From Roseiarcus sp963726105 (GTDB lineage: Bacteria > Pseudomonadota > Alphaproteobacteria > Rhizobiales > Beijerinckiaceae): a stretch of 64,000 bases of DNA. The notes beneath the pieces are model-generated. The model saw only the letters and a list, made by a program, of their open reading frames with translations. It did no database searches and was not told the DNA's origin. The first letter of the stretch is position 1, and every line of letters begins with the position of its first letter. Shown in pieces: positions 34,258 through 45,545 of the stretch. The position numbers and the translations under genes are program-made. The DNA is taken from assembly GCA_963726105.1 (NCBI GenBank), contig CAVSBJ010000024.1, positions 682,001-746,000 on the forward strand. Reading direction: 5' to 3'.

Positions 34258-37200
34258 GTGGTCGGCTTTTTCATCCAGCGTCCCATCTTCGCCTCCGCGA
34301 TCGCCGCGATCCTGGTGCTCGCGGGCGCGATCTGCTTTTTTCTGCTGCCAGTCTCGCAGTTTCCAGAGATTACGCCGCCGCAGGTCGTCGTTAGCGCCAA
34401 CTATCCGGGCGCGAGCGCCCAGGTCGTCGCCGACACGGTGACGACCCCGCTTGAGGAGCAGATCAACGGCGTCGAGGGCATGACCTACATGTCCTCGGCG
34501 AGCTCGAACGACGGCTCCTCGACGATCACCGTGACCTTCAAGGTCGGCTACCCGCTCAACATCGCCGCTGTCGACGTGCAGAACCGCGTGTCGCAAGCGG
34601 CGTCCTCGCTTCCGGCGATCGTCAATCAGGGCGGGGTGACGATCAAGAAGCAGAATCCAAACTTCGTTCTCATCGTCAATCTCGTCTCGCCGGACCGTTC
34701 GGTTGATTCGGTGACCCTGTCGAACTACGCGTACTTGCAAATTGTCGACCAGTTGAAGCGGCTTCCAGGCGTCGGCGACGTCCAGATGTTCGGCGAGCGC
34801 CGCTATTCGATGCGGATCTGGCTCGATCCGGACAAGCTCGCCAATCTCGGCGTCACCGCCGTCGAGGTCCAGAATGCGATCGCCGAGCAGAACGTTCAGG
34901 TCGCCGCCGGAAAGATCGGCCAGTCGCCGGCTCCTCCCGGGACTTCTTTTGAACTGCAGGTCAACGCCCAGGGGCGGCTCACCGATCCGCAGGAATTTTC
35001 CAACATCATCGTCCGCGCCGACCCCGTGTCCGGCGCCGTAGTGCGCCTGCGGGATATCGCGCGCGTCGAACTCGGCGCGTTGCAATATTCATCATCCGCC
35101 TTCTTCGGCAAAGATCCCACCGTCGTGATGGCGATCTTCCAGATGCCGGGCTCGAACGCGCTCGACCTGCAGAAGCAGGTCAAGACGAAGATGGAGGAGC
35201 TTTCGAAGCGCTTCCCGCCAGGCATTGCGTACGCAATGCACTACGACACGACGCGCTTCGTGTCGGCCGCGATGCATGACGTGGTGATCACGTTGATCGA
35301 GGCGCTGCTCCTCGTCGTGATGGTCGTCTTCATCTTTTTGCAGAGCTGGCGCGCGACGATCATCCCGACGATCGCGATTCCCGTTTCACTCATCGCCACG
35401 CTGGCGGTGATGCAGATTTTCGGCTTCTCGCTCAACATGCTGAGCCTGCTCGGCATGGTGCTCGCCATTGGCCTCGTCGTCGACGACGCGATCGTCGTGG
35501 TCGAGAATGTCGAGCGGCAGCTCGAAGCCGGTTTGCCGCCGCTTCAGGCGGCGAGAAAAGCCATGTCGGAGGTGACCGGGCCGATCATCGCCACGACGGC
35601 TGTGTTGATGGCGGTTTTCATTCCCGTCGCCTTCATTCCCGGGGTTGCGGGCCGCCTCTATAACCAGTTCGCCCTGACCGTCGCGATCTCCGTCGGGATC
35701 TCCGCCTTCAACTCGCTGACGTTGAGCCCGGCGCTCAGCGCCGCGTTTCTGCGCCATGGACCGAAAGGCCAGTTTGTTCTGTTCCGCTGGTTCAACGCTG
35801 GCTTCGAATGGCTCGCGAACTTTTATGCGCGCTGCGTGCGCCAGTTCATTCGCTTCGGGTGGGCGCTGGTCGGCATATTTTTTCTCTTCGTGGGCGGCGC
35901 CTACATGCTGTCGCGGGCCATCCCGACGACCTTTCTGCCGGTTGAGGATCAAGGCTATTTCTTCGTCATCGTGCAATTGCCGGACGGATCGGCGCTCGAG
36001 CGCACCGACGCCGTGGCTCAGAAGGTCCGCGACATCTTGCAGGCGACGCCAGGCGTTCAGATTGCGGGCTTCATCAGCGGCCTCAATTTTCTGACCAACG
36101 CGGCGCAGTCCAACTCGGCGGTCGAATTTGCGGTGCTGAAGCCGTGGAGCGAGCGAGGGCCGGAAGAGAACGCGTCCGCTTTGGTCGCCTCGGTGCGTCC
36201 GAAGCTGCTCGCAATTCCGGAAGCCTTTGCGCTGAGCTTCGATCCGCCTTCGGTGAATGGGCTCGGCACGACCGGAGGCTTCGAATTCGAGGTCGAGGAT
36301 CTGGCGGGGCGCGGCGGCGCCCAGTTGAGCGAAGCGACTCAGGCCCTGATTGCCGCGGCTCGCAAACAGCCGGAACTTAACCCGCAATCGTTGTTCACTT
36401 CGTTCTCCGCTTCGACCCCGCAGCTCTTTTATGACCTCGACCGGACGAAAGCGAAGCTGCTCGGCCTCAGCCTGCCTGACGTCTTCAATACGCTGCAAAT
36501 CTATCTGGGCTCCCTCTATGTGAACGACTTCAATCTGTTCGGCCACACGTTCCGCGTCACGATGCAGGCCGACACAAAATCGCGCGCCTCTCCGTCGGAC
36601 CTCAGCAAGCTTTACGTCCGCAACAGCACCGGGGGCATGATTCCCTTGAACGTGCTTGGCACACTCAAGCCGATCATTGGGCCGGAGACCGTGCCCCACT
36701 ACAACAACTATGCTTCGGCGCTGATCAACGGCGCGCCGGCGCCAGGCTTCAGCTCGAGCCAAGCCGTGGTCGCGATGCAGCGCGCGGCGGCCGAGGCGTT
36801 GCCGCGCGATTTCGGCTACGAATGGACGGGCGTCACGTTCCAGGAGCTCAGCGCCGGCTCGCTCGCCACGATCGTGTTGGCGCTCGCGATCTTCTTCGTG
36901 TTCATGATCCTCGCCGCGCAATATGAGAGCTGGTCGATGCCCTTCATGGTGCTCTCGTCCGCGCCACTGGCGCTGGTCGGCGCGCTCGGCGCGATCTATG
37001 TCCGCCAGATGCAGGTCGACGTCTATTCGCAGATCGGCTTTGTCATGCTGATCGGCCTCGCGGCGAAAAACGCAATTCTTATTGTCGAATTCGCCAAACG
37101 TCGCCGCGAGGAAGGCTTGCCCGTCGTCGAGGCCGCGATGGAGGCGGGGCGGCTGCGCCTGCGCCCGATCCTGATGACCGCCTTCGCCTTCATCTTCGGC

Positions 37201-37425
37201 GTACTGCCGCTGATGTTTGCCAGCGGCGCGGGTGCCGCGAGCAGGCAGTCGCTCGGCACGGCCGTGTTCGGCGGCATGGTCGCAGCGACTTTGCTGACGC
37301 TGATCTTTGTGCCCGTTTTCTACGCCCTTATCGAACGCGCTCGCGAGGGACGCAAGGCGGCGGCGGCAGCGGCTGCGCCGCACACCGGCGCTCATCTTGC
37401 GCCCCACGCCGAAGCCGCCGAATAA
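34258..37425 (+). CDS. RND multidrug efflux permease (AcrB/MexB-like, HAE1 family)
   Basis: This is a proton-driven inner-membrane pump of the tripartite RND type, 1055 residues. It opens MVGFFIQRPIFASAIAAILV and has FPEITPPQVVVSANYPGASA, the transmembrane proton-relay GLVVDDAIVVVENVERQ, two porter domains each side, and the C-terminal RLRPILMTAFAFIFGVLPLM. GTG at 34258 gives the standard HAE1 N-terminus. The membrane fusion protein follows after 17 bp, opposite to the usual adaptor-pump order but seen in some rhizobial systems. No outer-membrane channel gene follows, so TolC must come from elsewhere. Probably controlled by the divergent TetR. Confidence 0.93.
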   Translation: MVGFFIQRPIFASAIAAILVLAGAICFFLLPVSQFPEITPPQVVVSANYPGASAQVVADTVTTPLEEQINGVEGMTYMSSASSNDGSSTITVTFKVGYPLNIAAVDVQNRVSQAASSLPAIVNQGGVTIKKQNPNFVLIVNLVSPDRSVDSVTLSNYAYLQIVDQLKRLPGVGDVQMFGERRYSMRIWLDPDKLANLGVTAVEVQNAIAEQNVQVAAGKIGQSPAPPGTSFELQVNAQGRLTDPQEFSNIIVRADPVSGAVVRLRDIARVELGALQYSSSAFFGKDPTVVMAIFQMPGSNALDLQKQVKTKMEELSKRFPPGIAYAMHYDTTRFVSAAMHDVVITLIEALLLVVMVVFIFLQSWRATIIPTIAIPVSLIATLAVMQIFGFSLNMLSLLGMVLAIGLVVDDAIVVVENVERQLEAGLPPLQAARKAMSEVTGPIIATTAVLMAVFIPVAFIPGVAGRLYNQFALTVAISVGISAFNSLTLSPALSAAFLRHGPKGQFVLFRWFNAGFEWLANFYARCVRQFIRFGWALVGIFFLFVGGAYMLSRAIPTTFLPVEDQGYFFVIVQLPDGSALERTDAVAQKVRDILQATPGVQIAGFISGLNFLTNAAQSNSAVEFAVLKPWSERGPEENASALVASVRPKLLAIPEAFALSFDPPSVNGLGTTGGFEFEVEDLAGRGGAQLSEATQALIAAARKQPELNPQSLFTSFSASTPQLFYDLDRTKAKLLGLSLPDVFNTLQIYLGSLYVNDFNLFGHTFRVTMQADTKSRASPSDLSKLYVRNSTGGMIPLNVLGTLKPIIGPETVPHYNNYASALINGAPAPGFSSSQAVVAMQRAAAEALPRDFGYEWTGVTFQELSAGSLATIVLALAIFFVFMILAAQYESWSMPFMVLSSAPLALVGALGAIYVRQMQVDVYSQIGFVMLIGLAAKNAILIVEFAKRRREEGLPVVEAAMEAGRLRLRPILMTAFAFIFGVLPLMFASGAGAASRQSLGTAVFGGMVAATLLTLIFVPVFYALIERAREGRKAAAAAAAPHTGAHLAPHAEAAE

Positions 37426-37442
37426 CGCCTAGGAGCTTTTCC

Positions 37443-38585
37443 ATGCGCGCTTTCAAGATCTCTCTCGCTGCCTTGGTGACCATCGGCGTTGTCGCGTTCG
37501 CAGGCTTCCGCGTCGCAGGCGACCACGCGAATGGCGCCACGGAATCCGCATCTCCCCCCCCAATGATGGCGATGCCCGTCCCGGTCGTATCGGTCGTCAA
37601 AAAGACGCTGCCGATCTATCTCGACTATCCCGGACGCATCGAATCGATCCGCAGCATCGCCTTGCAGGCGCGCGTGTCGGGCTACATTGACGCGCAGCCC
37701 GTGGCAGACGGCGCCGACGTCAAGAGCGGCGATCTCCTGTACCAGATCGATCAGCGGGACCTTCAGGCGGCGCTCGATCAGGCGAATGCGCAGGCGCAGC
37801 GCGACCAGGCGTCGCTTGAATATGCGAAGGCCAGTTTCGGGCGTGGCGAGGAATTGGTCAAAAGCGGCTTCGTCACCAAGGACGCCTACGATCAGCGGGC
37901 GAGCTCGATGCATCAGGTTGAGGCGCAGCTCGTCCTCGACCACGCGGCGATCGACGCTGCGAAGCTCAATCTGGGGTATACGGAAATCCGTGCGCCGTTC
38001 GCCGGCAGGCTTGGGCGCAACCAGGCGGCCAAGGGCGCGCTGGTCGGTCCGGCGAGCGGGGCGCTCAATACGCTGATCGAGCTGGACCCGATCTACGTCG
38101 CCTTCAACCCGAGCGAATCCGATCTGGTCGAGATCGCGACAGCCCGGGCCGCGGGAAAAGTCGACGCCGAGATCTCGCTCGCCGGCACCGATACGATCCG
38201 TAAAGGCACACTGACCTTCCTCGATAATTCCGTCGACAAGGCGACGGGCACGATCGCCGCGCGTGTCACCATCGCCAATCCCGACTTTGCCCTGCTGCCT
38301 GGCCAATACGTGCGAGTGCGGCTTCATATCCGGGACGAGCCCGACGCCTTCATGGCGCCGCAGGCAGCGCTTGGATCGAACCAGATAGGCAAGTTCGTCT
38401 ATGTTGTCGGCCCGGGCGACAAGGCGGAGCAGCGCCTTCTCACGCTCGGACCGATGGATGGCGACCTCGTGAGTGTAACCAAGGGCCTGACCGAAGGCGA
38501 ACGCATCATCGTTGGCAACTTGCAGAAGATCGGTCCCGGTTCACCGGTCAAACCGCTGCCGCAGGAACAGAAGCCAAATCTTTAG
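37443..38585 (+). CDS. RND efflux membrane fusion protein (AcrA-like adaptor)
   Basis: The 380-residue adaptor links the RND pump to an outer-membrane channel. It has an N-terminal membrane or signal segment (MRAFKISLAALVTIGVVAFA), a lipoyl half-motif (IALQARVSGYIDAQPVADGA, VKSGDLLYQIDQRD), a coiled-coil hairpin at about 115-165, the second lipoyl half (YTEIRAPFAGRLGRNQAAKG), and a beta-barrel and membrane-proximal end (LLPGQYVRVRLHI). There is no lipobox cysteine, so it is probably anchored by its N-terminal helix. It is co-transcribed with the permease. It converges with coxF, with only 12 bp between the stops. Confidence 0.92.
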   Translation: MRAFKISLAALVTIGVVAFAGFRVAGDHANGATESASPPPMMAMPVPVVSVVKKTLPIYLDYPGRIESIRSIALQARVSGYIDAQPVADGADVKSGDLLYQIDQRDLQAALDQANAQAQRDQASLEYAKASFGRGEELVKSGFVTKDAYDQRASSMHQVEAQLVLDHAAIDAAKLNLGYTEIRAPFAGRLGRNQAAKGALVGPASGALNTLIELDPIYVAFNPSESDLVEIATARAAGKVDAEISLAGTDTIRKGTLTFLDNSVDKATGTIAARVTIANPDFALLPGQYVRVRLHIRDEPDAFMAPQAALGSNQIGKFVYVVGPGDKAEQRLLTLGPMDGDLVSVTKGLTEGERIIVGNLQKIGPGSPVKPLPQEQKPNL

Positions 38586-38597
38586 CCGCTCACGGCG

Positions 38598-39422
38598 CTA
38601 GTCGATTGCGTCGTCAATCGACGGCCGCTCGTGCCTACGACGCACGGCGACCATTTCCGCGAGGATCGAAAGCGCGATCTCATCCGCTGAGATCGCCGAG
38701 ATGTCGAGCCCGGCCGGCGCCTTGATCGCAGCCAGCGCTGCTTCGGATACCCCTTCCTTGACGAGTTCGTTTCTGAGCGTTTCGGCTTTGCGGCGCGAGC
38801 CGACGAAGGCGCGATAGCGCGCGTTCATCGCGGCTGCGCTTTTGAGTGCGGCTCGGTCGCCCGCGCCCTGGGTCGAGACGACAACATAAGCGCCGTCGCC
38901 GACCTCCGCCGGCGGCGACAAACCCAAGACCCGCGACACGCCAGCGTTGAATCGCTGATGTTCTTCTGAGGCCGCAGCGACCGTCACGGCAAAGCCCATC
39001 GAGGGCGCGAGTTTGGCGAGCGCCACGGCGACCGGCGAAGCGCCAAGGATCAGGAGGCGCGGGCTCGGCAACACGGGTTCGACGAAAACATCCATCGTGC
39101 CTTGGCTTGGACACGAGTTTTTGGCGAAAAAGACGCCGCCGCGCTCCTCGCCGGCCGCCGCGCCAAGCTCGGCAAGCGCGTCCTTGGGCGCTATCGAGAC
39201 AAGTCGCGATTGGCCGTCCGCCATGCACTGGCGCGCCGCTTTGACGACCGCGGCGCGCGCGCATCCGCCGCCGATCCAGCCTTCTTCGATCGAACCGTCC
39301 GGCCCGATCAAAGCTTTCGCGCCCGCCTTCGCGGCGGTGACGTCGACCGTGCGAACGACAGTTGCGAGCGCGAATGTGTGGCCCTGGGCCTGACGGAGCG
39401 CCGCCTGCTCGAGCACGCCCAT
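38598..39422 (-). CDS. coxF: CO dehydrogenase maturation protein, XdhC/CoxI family (CoxF)
   Basis: XdhC-family proteins bind the molybdenum cytosine dinucleotide cofactor and help insert it in sulfurated form. ATG at 39422 gives 274 residues; an N-terminal XdhC part contains FALATVVRTVDVTAAKAGAK, GWIGGGCARAAVVKAA, and a C-terminal Rossmann part contains RLLILGASPVAVALAKLAPS and YVVVSTQGAGDRAALK. The start overlaps the coxE stop by one base. The upstream frame is open but lies inside coxE. It is the last gene of the coxMSLDEF operon; coxG, which usually follows, is absent here. Confidence 0.87.
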   Translation of the reverse strand: MGVLEQAALRQAQGHTFALATVVRTVDVTAAKAGAKALIGPDGSIEEGWIGGGCARAAVVKAARQCMADGQSRLVSIAPKDALAELGAAAGEERGGVFFAKNSCPSQGTMDVFVEPVLPSPRLLILGASPVAVALAKLAPSMGFAVTVAAASEEHQRFNAGVSRVLGLSPPAEVGDGAYVVVSTQGAGDRAALKSAAAMNARYRAFVGSRRKAETLRNELVKEGVSEAALAAIKAPAGLDISAISADEIALSILAEMVAVRRRHERPSIDDAID

Positions 39423-40618
39423 TATATCCTCGCCAGATAGGGTTCGAGCGCCGCGAGGCTTTCGAGGCTGTGCGCGGGGGCAAAGAGATCGAGGTAGGGC
39501 AGGGCCGCTTGCATGCCTCGCGCGCTCGGCTCGAATCCATTCCGGCCAGTCAGCGGGTTGAGCCAAACGATGCGCTTGCAGCGCCGCCTCAAGTCGCGCA
39601 TCGCCGATGAAAGCAATTCCGGCGGTCCGGTGTCGTAGCCGTCCGACAGGATCATCACGCAGGTGCGGGAATGGATGACGCGCTTCGCGTGCATCCGATT
39701 GAACGCCGCGAGGCACTCGCCGATCTTTGTGCCGCCGCCGACGCCCGCGGCCATCAATGCAAGCCGGTCGAGAGCGCGCGCGGGATCGCGTTCTCGGAGC
39801 GCCGAGGAAACATGCGCAAGCCGCGTCTGAAAGAGGAATGCCTCGGATTCGCGAAAGACCTGCGTGACGGCGTGCAGGAAGCGGGTGAAAAACGAAACGT
39901 AGGATTCCATAGACCCAGACGCGTCTAGAAGCGCGATGAGTCTGAGCGGCTTGATCTTGCGCCTGCGGAATTTGAGGTCGAGCGGTTCGCCGCCATGGGC
40001 GACGCTGAGCCGGATCGTTGCGCGCAAGTCGAGCCGCCGGCCGCGCCGGCGCGCACGCTCGCGACGCGTGAGCCGCGTCCGCATGACCCGCGCAAAGCGC
40101 TCGGCAAGCTCGGTGGCTTGAGCGCGCTCCCTCTCGCCGACGAACGCTGCGATGTCCTTCCTGGAGATGGCCTCGTGTGGCGACGCGCCGCCAAGCCGTC
40201 CACCGCCCTCAGCCGAAGCGCCTTCCGGAGCCGCTCCCCCGCCGATATGGGTCGGGTCCCGCCGTGGCTCGTTAGCGCCGGGGCCATACTGGAAGCGGCG
40301 CGGCGAGCGCGCGGCGACGGCCGCGGCGTCAATCCTCGTCGCGCGCTTGGCCCCTCGTCCGCGCCAAAACGCGTCGAACAGCTCGTCGAACCGCGCAAGC
40401 TCCGTTCGGCGTGAAGCGAACAATGTGCGCATCGCGGCGCGCAGGCGTTCGGGCCGCTCGGCCATCGGGCTCGACATCAGCCGGGCCGCATCCTGCGTTT
40501 CGGCTTGGCCAATGACGAAGCCCGCGTTGCGCAAGGTGACGACAAACCCGGAAAGGCGCTTGCGCATCGCCGGACCTGGTCCGGGTCCTTCGACAGCAAA
40601 GCCTTCGGCGCCCATCAA
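39422..40618 (-). CDS. coxE: VWA domain protein CoxE
   Basis: CoxE works with the AAA ATPase CoxD in assembling the copper-molybdenum active site of CO dehydrogenase. The 398-residue product has a C-terminal von Willebrand A domain with the MIDAS motif DASGS (232-236), a second metal-site threonine region (GVGGGTKIGECLAAFN) and VMILSDGYDTG. The N-terminal half is charged and partly low-complexity (GGGAAPEGASAEGGGRLGGA). It lies ten bases after coxD. The assignment follows both the domain and the conserved gene order. Confidence 0.9.
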   Translation of the reverse strand: MMGAEGFAVEGPGPGPAMRKRLSGFVVTLRNAGFVIGQAETQDAARLMSSPMAERPERLRAAMRTLFASRRTELARFDELFDAFWRGRGAKRATRIDAAAVAARSPRRFQYGPGANEPRRDPTHIGGGAAPEGASAEGGGRLGGASPHEAISRKDIAAFVGERERAQATELAERFARVMRTRLTRRERARRRGRRLDLRATIRLSVAHGGEPLDLKFRRRKIKPLRLIALLDASGSMESYVSFFTRFLHAVTQVFRESEAFLFQTRLAHVSSALRERDPARALDRLALMAAGVGGGTKIGECLAAFNRMHAKRVIHSRTCVMILSDGYDTGPPELLSSAMRDLRRRCKRIVWLNPLTGRNGFEPSARGMQAALPYLDLFAPAHSLESLAALEPYLARI

Positions 40619-40628
40619 GCGACGCTCC

Positions 40629-41542
40629 TCATGCGACTTGGCCGACGAGGCGACTCGTCGTCTCTATGCTGATCGACGCGCGATCCTCGCGGGTCTTCAG
40701 AAGCGCGATCAGCGTTGCATGCACAATCTCAGGGTCGTCATGCAGATCCTTGACCTCGAGGCCGGCGAGGGTCGCCGCCCAGTCGAGCGTTTCCGCGACG
40801 CCTGGAACTTTCTTCAGCTCTTCCTTGCGCAACATTCCGACCATGCGCGCGATCTGAAAGGCGAAATTCGCATTCAGGTTGGGCTGGCGGTTGAGCAGGA
40901 TCGCCGCTTCGCGATCGACGTCCGGAAAATCGAGATAGTGATAGAGGCAGCGGCGACGCAGAGCGTCCGACAATTCGCGCGTGGCGTTGGAGGTCAGTAC
41001 GACGCGTGGGATCGATACTGCGGTGATCGCGCCGAATTCGGGGATCGTGACCTGGAAGTCCGACAACAACTCGAGCAGGAACGCCTCGAATTCCTCGTCG
41101 GCGCGGTCGACCTCGTCGAGCAGCAGCACAGGCGATGTCTCTTGCCGAATGGCTTTCAGCAGCGGCCGCTCGAGCAGATAGTCCTCGGAGAAGATCTGCG
41201 CTTCGATCTCGGACGCGCTGGAGCCACCGCCCTCGCGCGCCTTGATCGCCAGCAGCTGGCGCTGATAGTTCCATTCGTAAAGCGCCGAGCTCGCGTCGAG
41301 CCCCTCGTAGCATTGCATGCGGATGAGCTCGCAGTCGTGCAGCGCGGCAAGCGCCTTGGCGACTTCCGTCTTACCGACGCCGGCTTCGCCCTCGATGAGA
41401 AGCGGGCGCTTGAGGTAATCCATCATCCACAGCGCGGTCGCGAGGTCGCGGTCGGCGACGTAACCGACCTCGGCGAGCCGCGCTGCGATGGCTTCGCGCG
41501 GGATTTGACCACTAGGCATTTTTTTAGCCTTGGCCTTCAGGC

Positions 41543-41546
<4 letters not shown>
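40629..41546 (-). CDS. coxD: MoxR-type AAA ATPase CoxD
   Basis: CoxD is the chaperone-like ATPase for sulfuration and copper insertion into CoxL. ATG at 41546 gives 305 residues with Walker A GEAGVGKT (53-60), Walker B LLLDEVDRAD (141-150), and sensor regions (VVLTSNATRELSDALRRRCL, then LDFPDVDREAAIL with a typical MoxR arginine-rich stretch). The start overlaps the coxL stop by four bases (ATGA), which fixes it; an open frame continues upstream inside coxL. A second ATG nine codons in is a weaker alternative. Confidence 0.92.
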
Positions 41547-43962
<2,416 letters not shown>

Positions 43963-43966
<4 letters not shown>

Positions 43967-44463
43967 TCCGCGGCTTCCTTGAATTCGAGGCCGGCCATCT
44001 TGGCGGCGGCGTATTGGATGGCTCGCACGATGTTCTGGTATCCGGTGCAGCGGCAGAGGTTGCCCGAAATGCCGATGCGGATTTCGCTCTCGGACGGGTT
44101 CGGGTTCTCCTGCAAGAGCCGATGGGCGCGCAGGATCATACCCGGCGTGCAATAGCCGCACTGAAGCCCATGCATCTCCCGGAACCCTTCCTGCAGCGCG
44201 CTGAGCGCGCCGTCGGCGCTCGCCATGCCCTCGATCGTAAGGACATTTGCGCCCACCGCCTGGACCGCGAACATCGTGCAGGATTTCACCGACCGGCCAT
44301 CGACGTCGACCGTGCAAGCGCCGCAATGGGAGGTGTCGCAGCCGATATGCGCTCCGGTGAGGCCGAGGTTCTCGCGCAAGTGGTGGATGAGCAGGGTGCG
44401 AGGCTCGACGGCGGCCGACATCGATTTGCCGTTGACCGTCATGCTGACATTGGTGAGAGACAT
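43963..44463 (-). CDS. coxS: Carbon monoxide dehydrogenase small subunit CoxS (2x 2Fe-2S)
   Basis: CoxS passes electrons from the molybdenum site to the flavin. The 166-residue product carries the plant-ferredoxin-type cluster cysteines C42, C47, C50, C62 (GCDTSHCGACTVDVDGRSVKSC region) and the helical-domain cluster cysteines C102, C105, C137, C139 (QCGYCTPGM and NLCRCTGYQ). Length and cysteine spacing fit known CoxS closely. It lies between coxM (11 bp gap) and coxL (4-base overlap) in the standard M-S-L order. Confidence 0.96.
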
Positions 44464-44474
44464 GTCGGGGCCTT

Positions 44475-45341
44475 TCAGGATTTGGCGCGCGCGAAGGCGC
44501 GAGTCAGCGCCCGCGCGGTCATGACGCCCGCCATCTTCGCGCGATATTCCGCCGAGCCGCGGCCGTCGGCGGCGGGCTCCGCGATCGCCGTCGCGGCGGC
44601 CGCGGCTCGTGCGAGCGTCGGCTTGTCGAGCGCGGTCCCGACGACCGAGGCTGCCGCGTCGGCGGCGAAGAGCGGCGTCCCGGCGACGTTGGTGAGGCCG
44701 ATCGCGCAGCTCGCGATTGCGCCCCGCGAGACAGTCAGGATCACCGCCGCCGCGGCGGTCGCGTAGTCGCCGACCTTGCGCTTGAGCTTCTCGTACGCCC
44801 AGCCGTGACCCGCGGGGGGCAGCGGAACGCGGATAGCGGCGAGCACCTCGCCCGGCTTGGCGGCGGTTTCGTAAGCAGAAAGGTAATAGTCGCGCGCCCC
44901 GACGCGGCGCTCGCCGCTCGCGCCTCGCAAAACGTAAGCCGCGTCAAGCGTCATCATCAGCGCCGGCATGTCGTTTCCGGGATCGCCATTGGCGACGTTG
45001 CCGCCGATCGTGCCGACATAGCGCACCTGGGGATCGGCGATCACTTCAGCCGTTTCACGCAGGATGGGAACGTGCTGCGCCAGCAATTCGCTGCCGATGA
45101 TCTCGTGCTGGGTCGTCATCGCGCCGATGACGACCTCGCTCCCCTCGAGACGCAGCCCTTTCAGCTCCGCGACGCCTGCGAGATCGATGAGATGGCTCGG
45201 CGTGGCGAGGCCCAGTTTCATCATCGGAATGAGGCTGTGGCCGCCGGCCATGACCCGAGCGTCTGAATCGAGCTGGCCGAGGAGCGCGACCGCTTCCGAA
45301 AGGTTGGCGGGCCGATGATACTCGAAGGATCCGGGGATCAA
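44475..45341 (-). CDS. coxM: Carbon monoxide dehydrogenase medium subunit CoxM (FAD)
   Basis: CoxM binds FAD and delivers electrons to the respiratory chain. The best start is TTG at 45341, with GGGAGGA four bases before it, giving the usual opening (M)IPGSFEYHRPANLSEAVALL and 288 residues. An ATG 30 bases upstream (MVAPFAWEDVL) or further would add an untypical tail. FAD-binding motifs are AGGHSLIPMMKLGLA and TIGGNVANGDPGNDMPALM, and the C-terminal domain is normal. It is the first structural gene of the operon, about 200 bp after coxC. Confidence 0.92.
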   Translation of the reverse strand: MIPGSFEYHRPANLSEAVALLGQLDSDARVMAGGHSLIPMMKLGLATPSHLIDLAGVAELKGLRLEGSEVVIGAMTTQHEIIGSELLAQHVPILRETAEVIADPQVRYVGTIGGNVANGDPGNDMPALMMTLDAAYVLRGASGERRVGARDYYLSAYETAAKPGEVLAAIRVPLPPAGHGWAYEKLKRKVGDYATAAAAVILTVSRGAIASCAIGLTNVAGTPLFAADAAASVVGTALDKPTLARAAAAATAIAEPAADGRGSAEYRAKMAGVMTARALTRAFARAKS

Positions 45342-45446
45342 GACATCCTCCCAAGCGAATGGCGCGACCATGCTTCTGGCTTGCGCCGTCGCGCAATTCG
45401 CGTGCGCAGATCGCGCGAGGTTTGGCCCAATGGGCCGCACGATCAA

Positions 45447-45525
45447 TGACGTATGAACCGAGGGACCGTAAAAGGCGCCAGCGACGGCTCGGGCGCACGA
45501 AATGCGTCAGGACGGATGACGTATT
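45447..45525. promoter_or_regulatory. TGACGTAT repeats upstream of coxM
   Basis: TGACGTAT occurs at 45447-45454 and again at 45517-45524. The second copy is the right arm of an inverted repeat, AATGCGTCA-N7-TGACGTATT (45501-45525). The block lies in the 204-bp gap between coxC and coxM. CoxC-type LytTR regulators bind paired short motifs, so this is a candidate control site for the CO dehydrogenase operon. Confidence 0.45.
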
Positions 45526-45545
45526 TCATGCTGCCGCGGCCGCCT

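Noticed and set aside
34231..37407. Long minus-strand open frames (up to about 670 codons) opposite the RND permease
   Set aside because: They lie antisense to a strongly conserved gene and read as Arg/Asp/His-rich sequence with no motif, the usual shadow of GC-rich codon bias.
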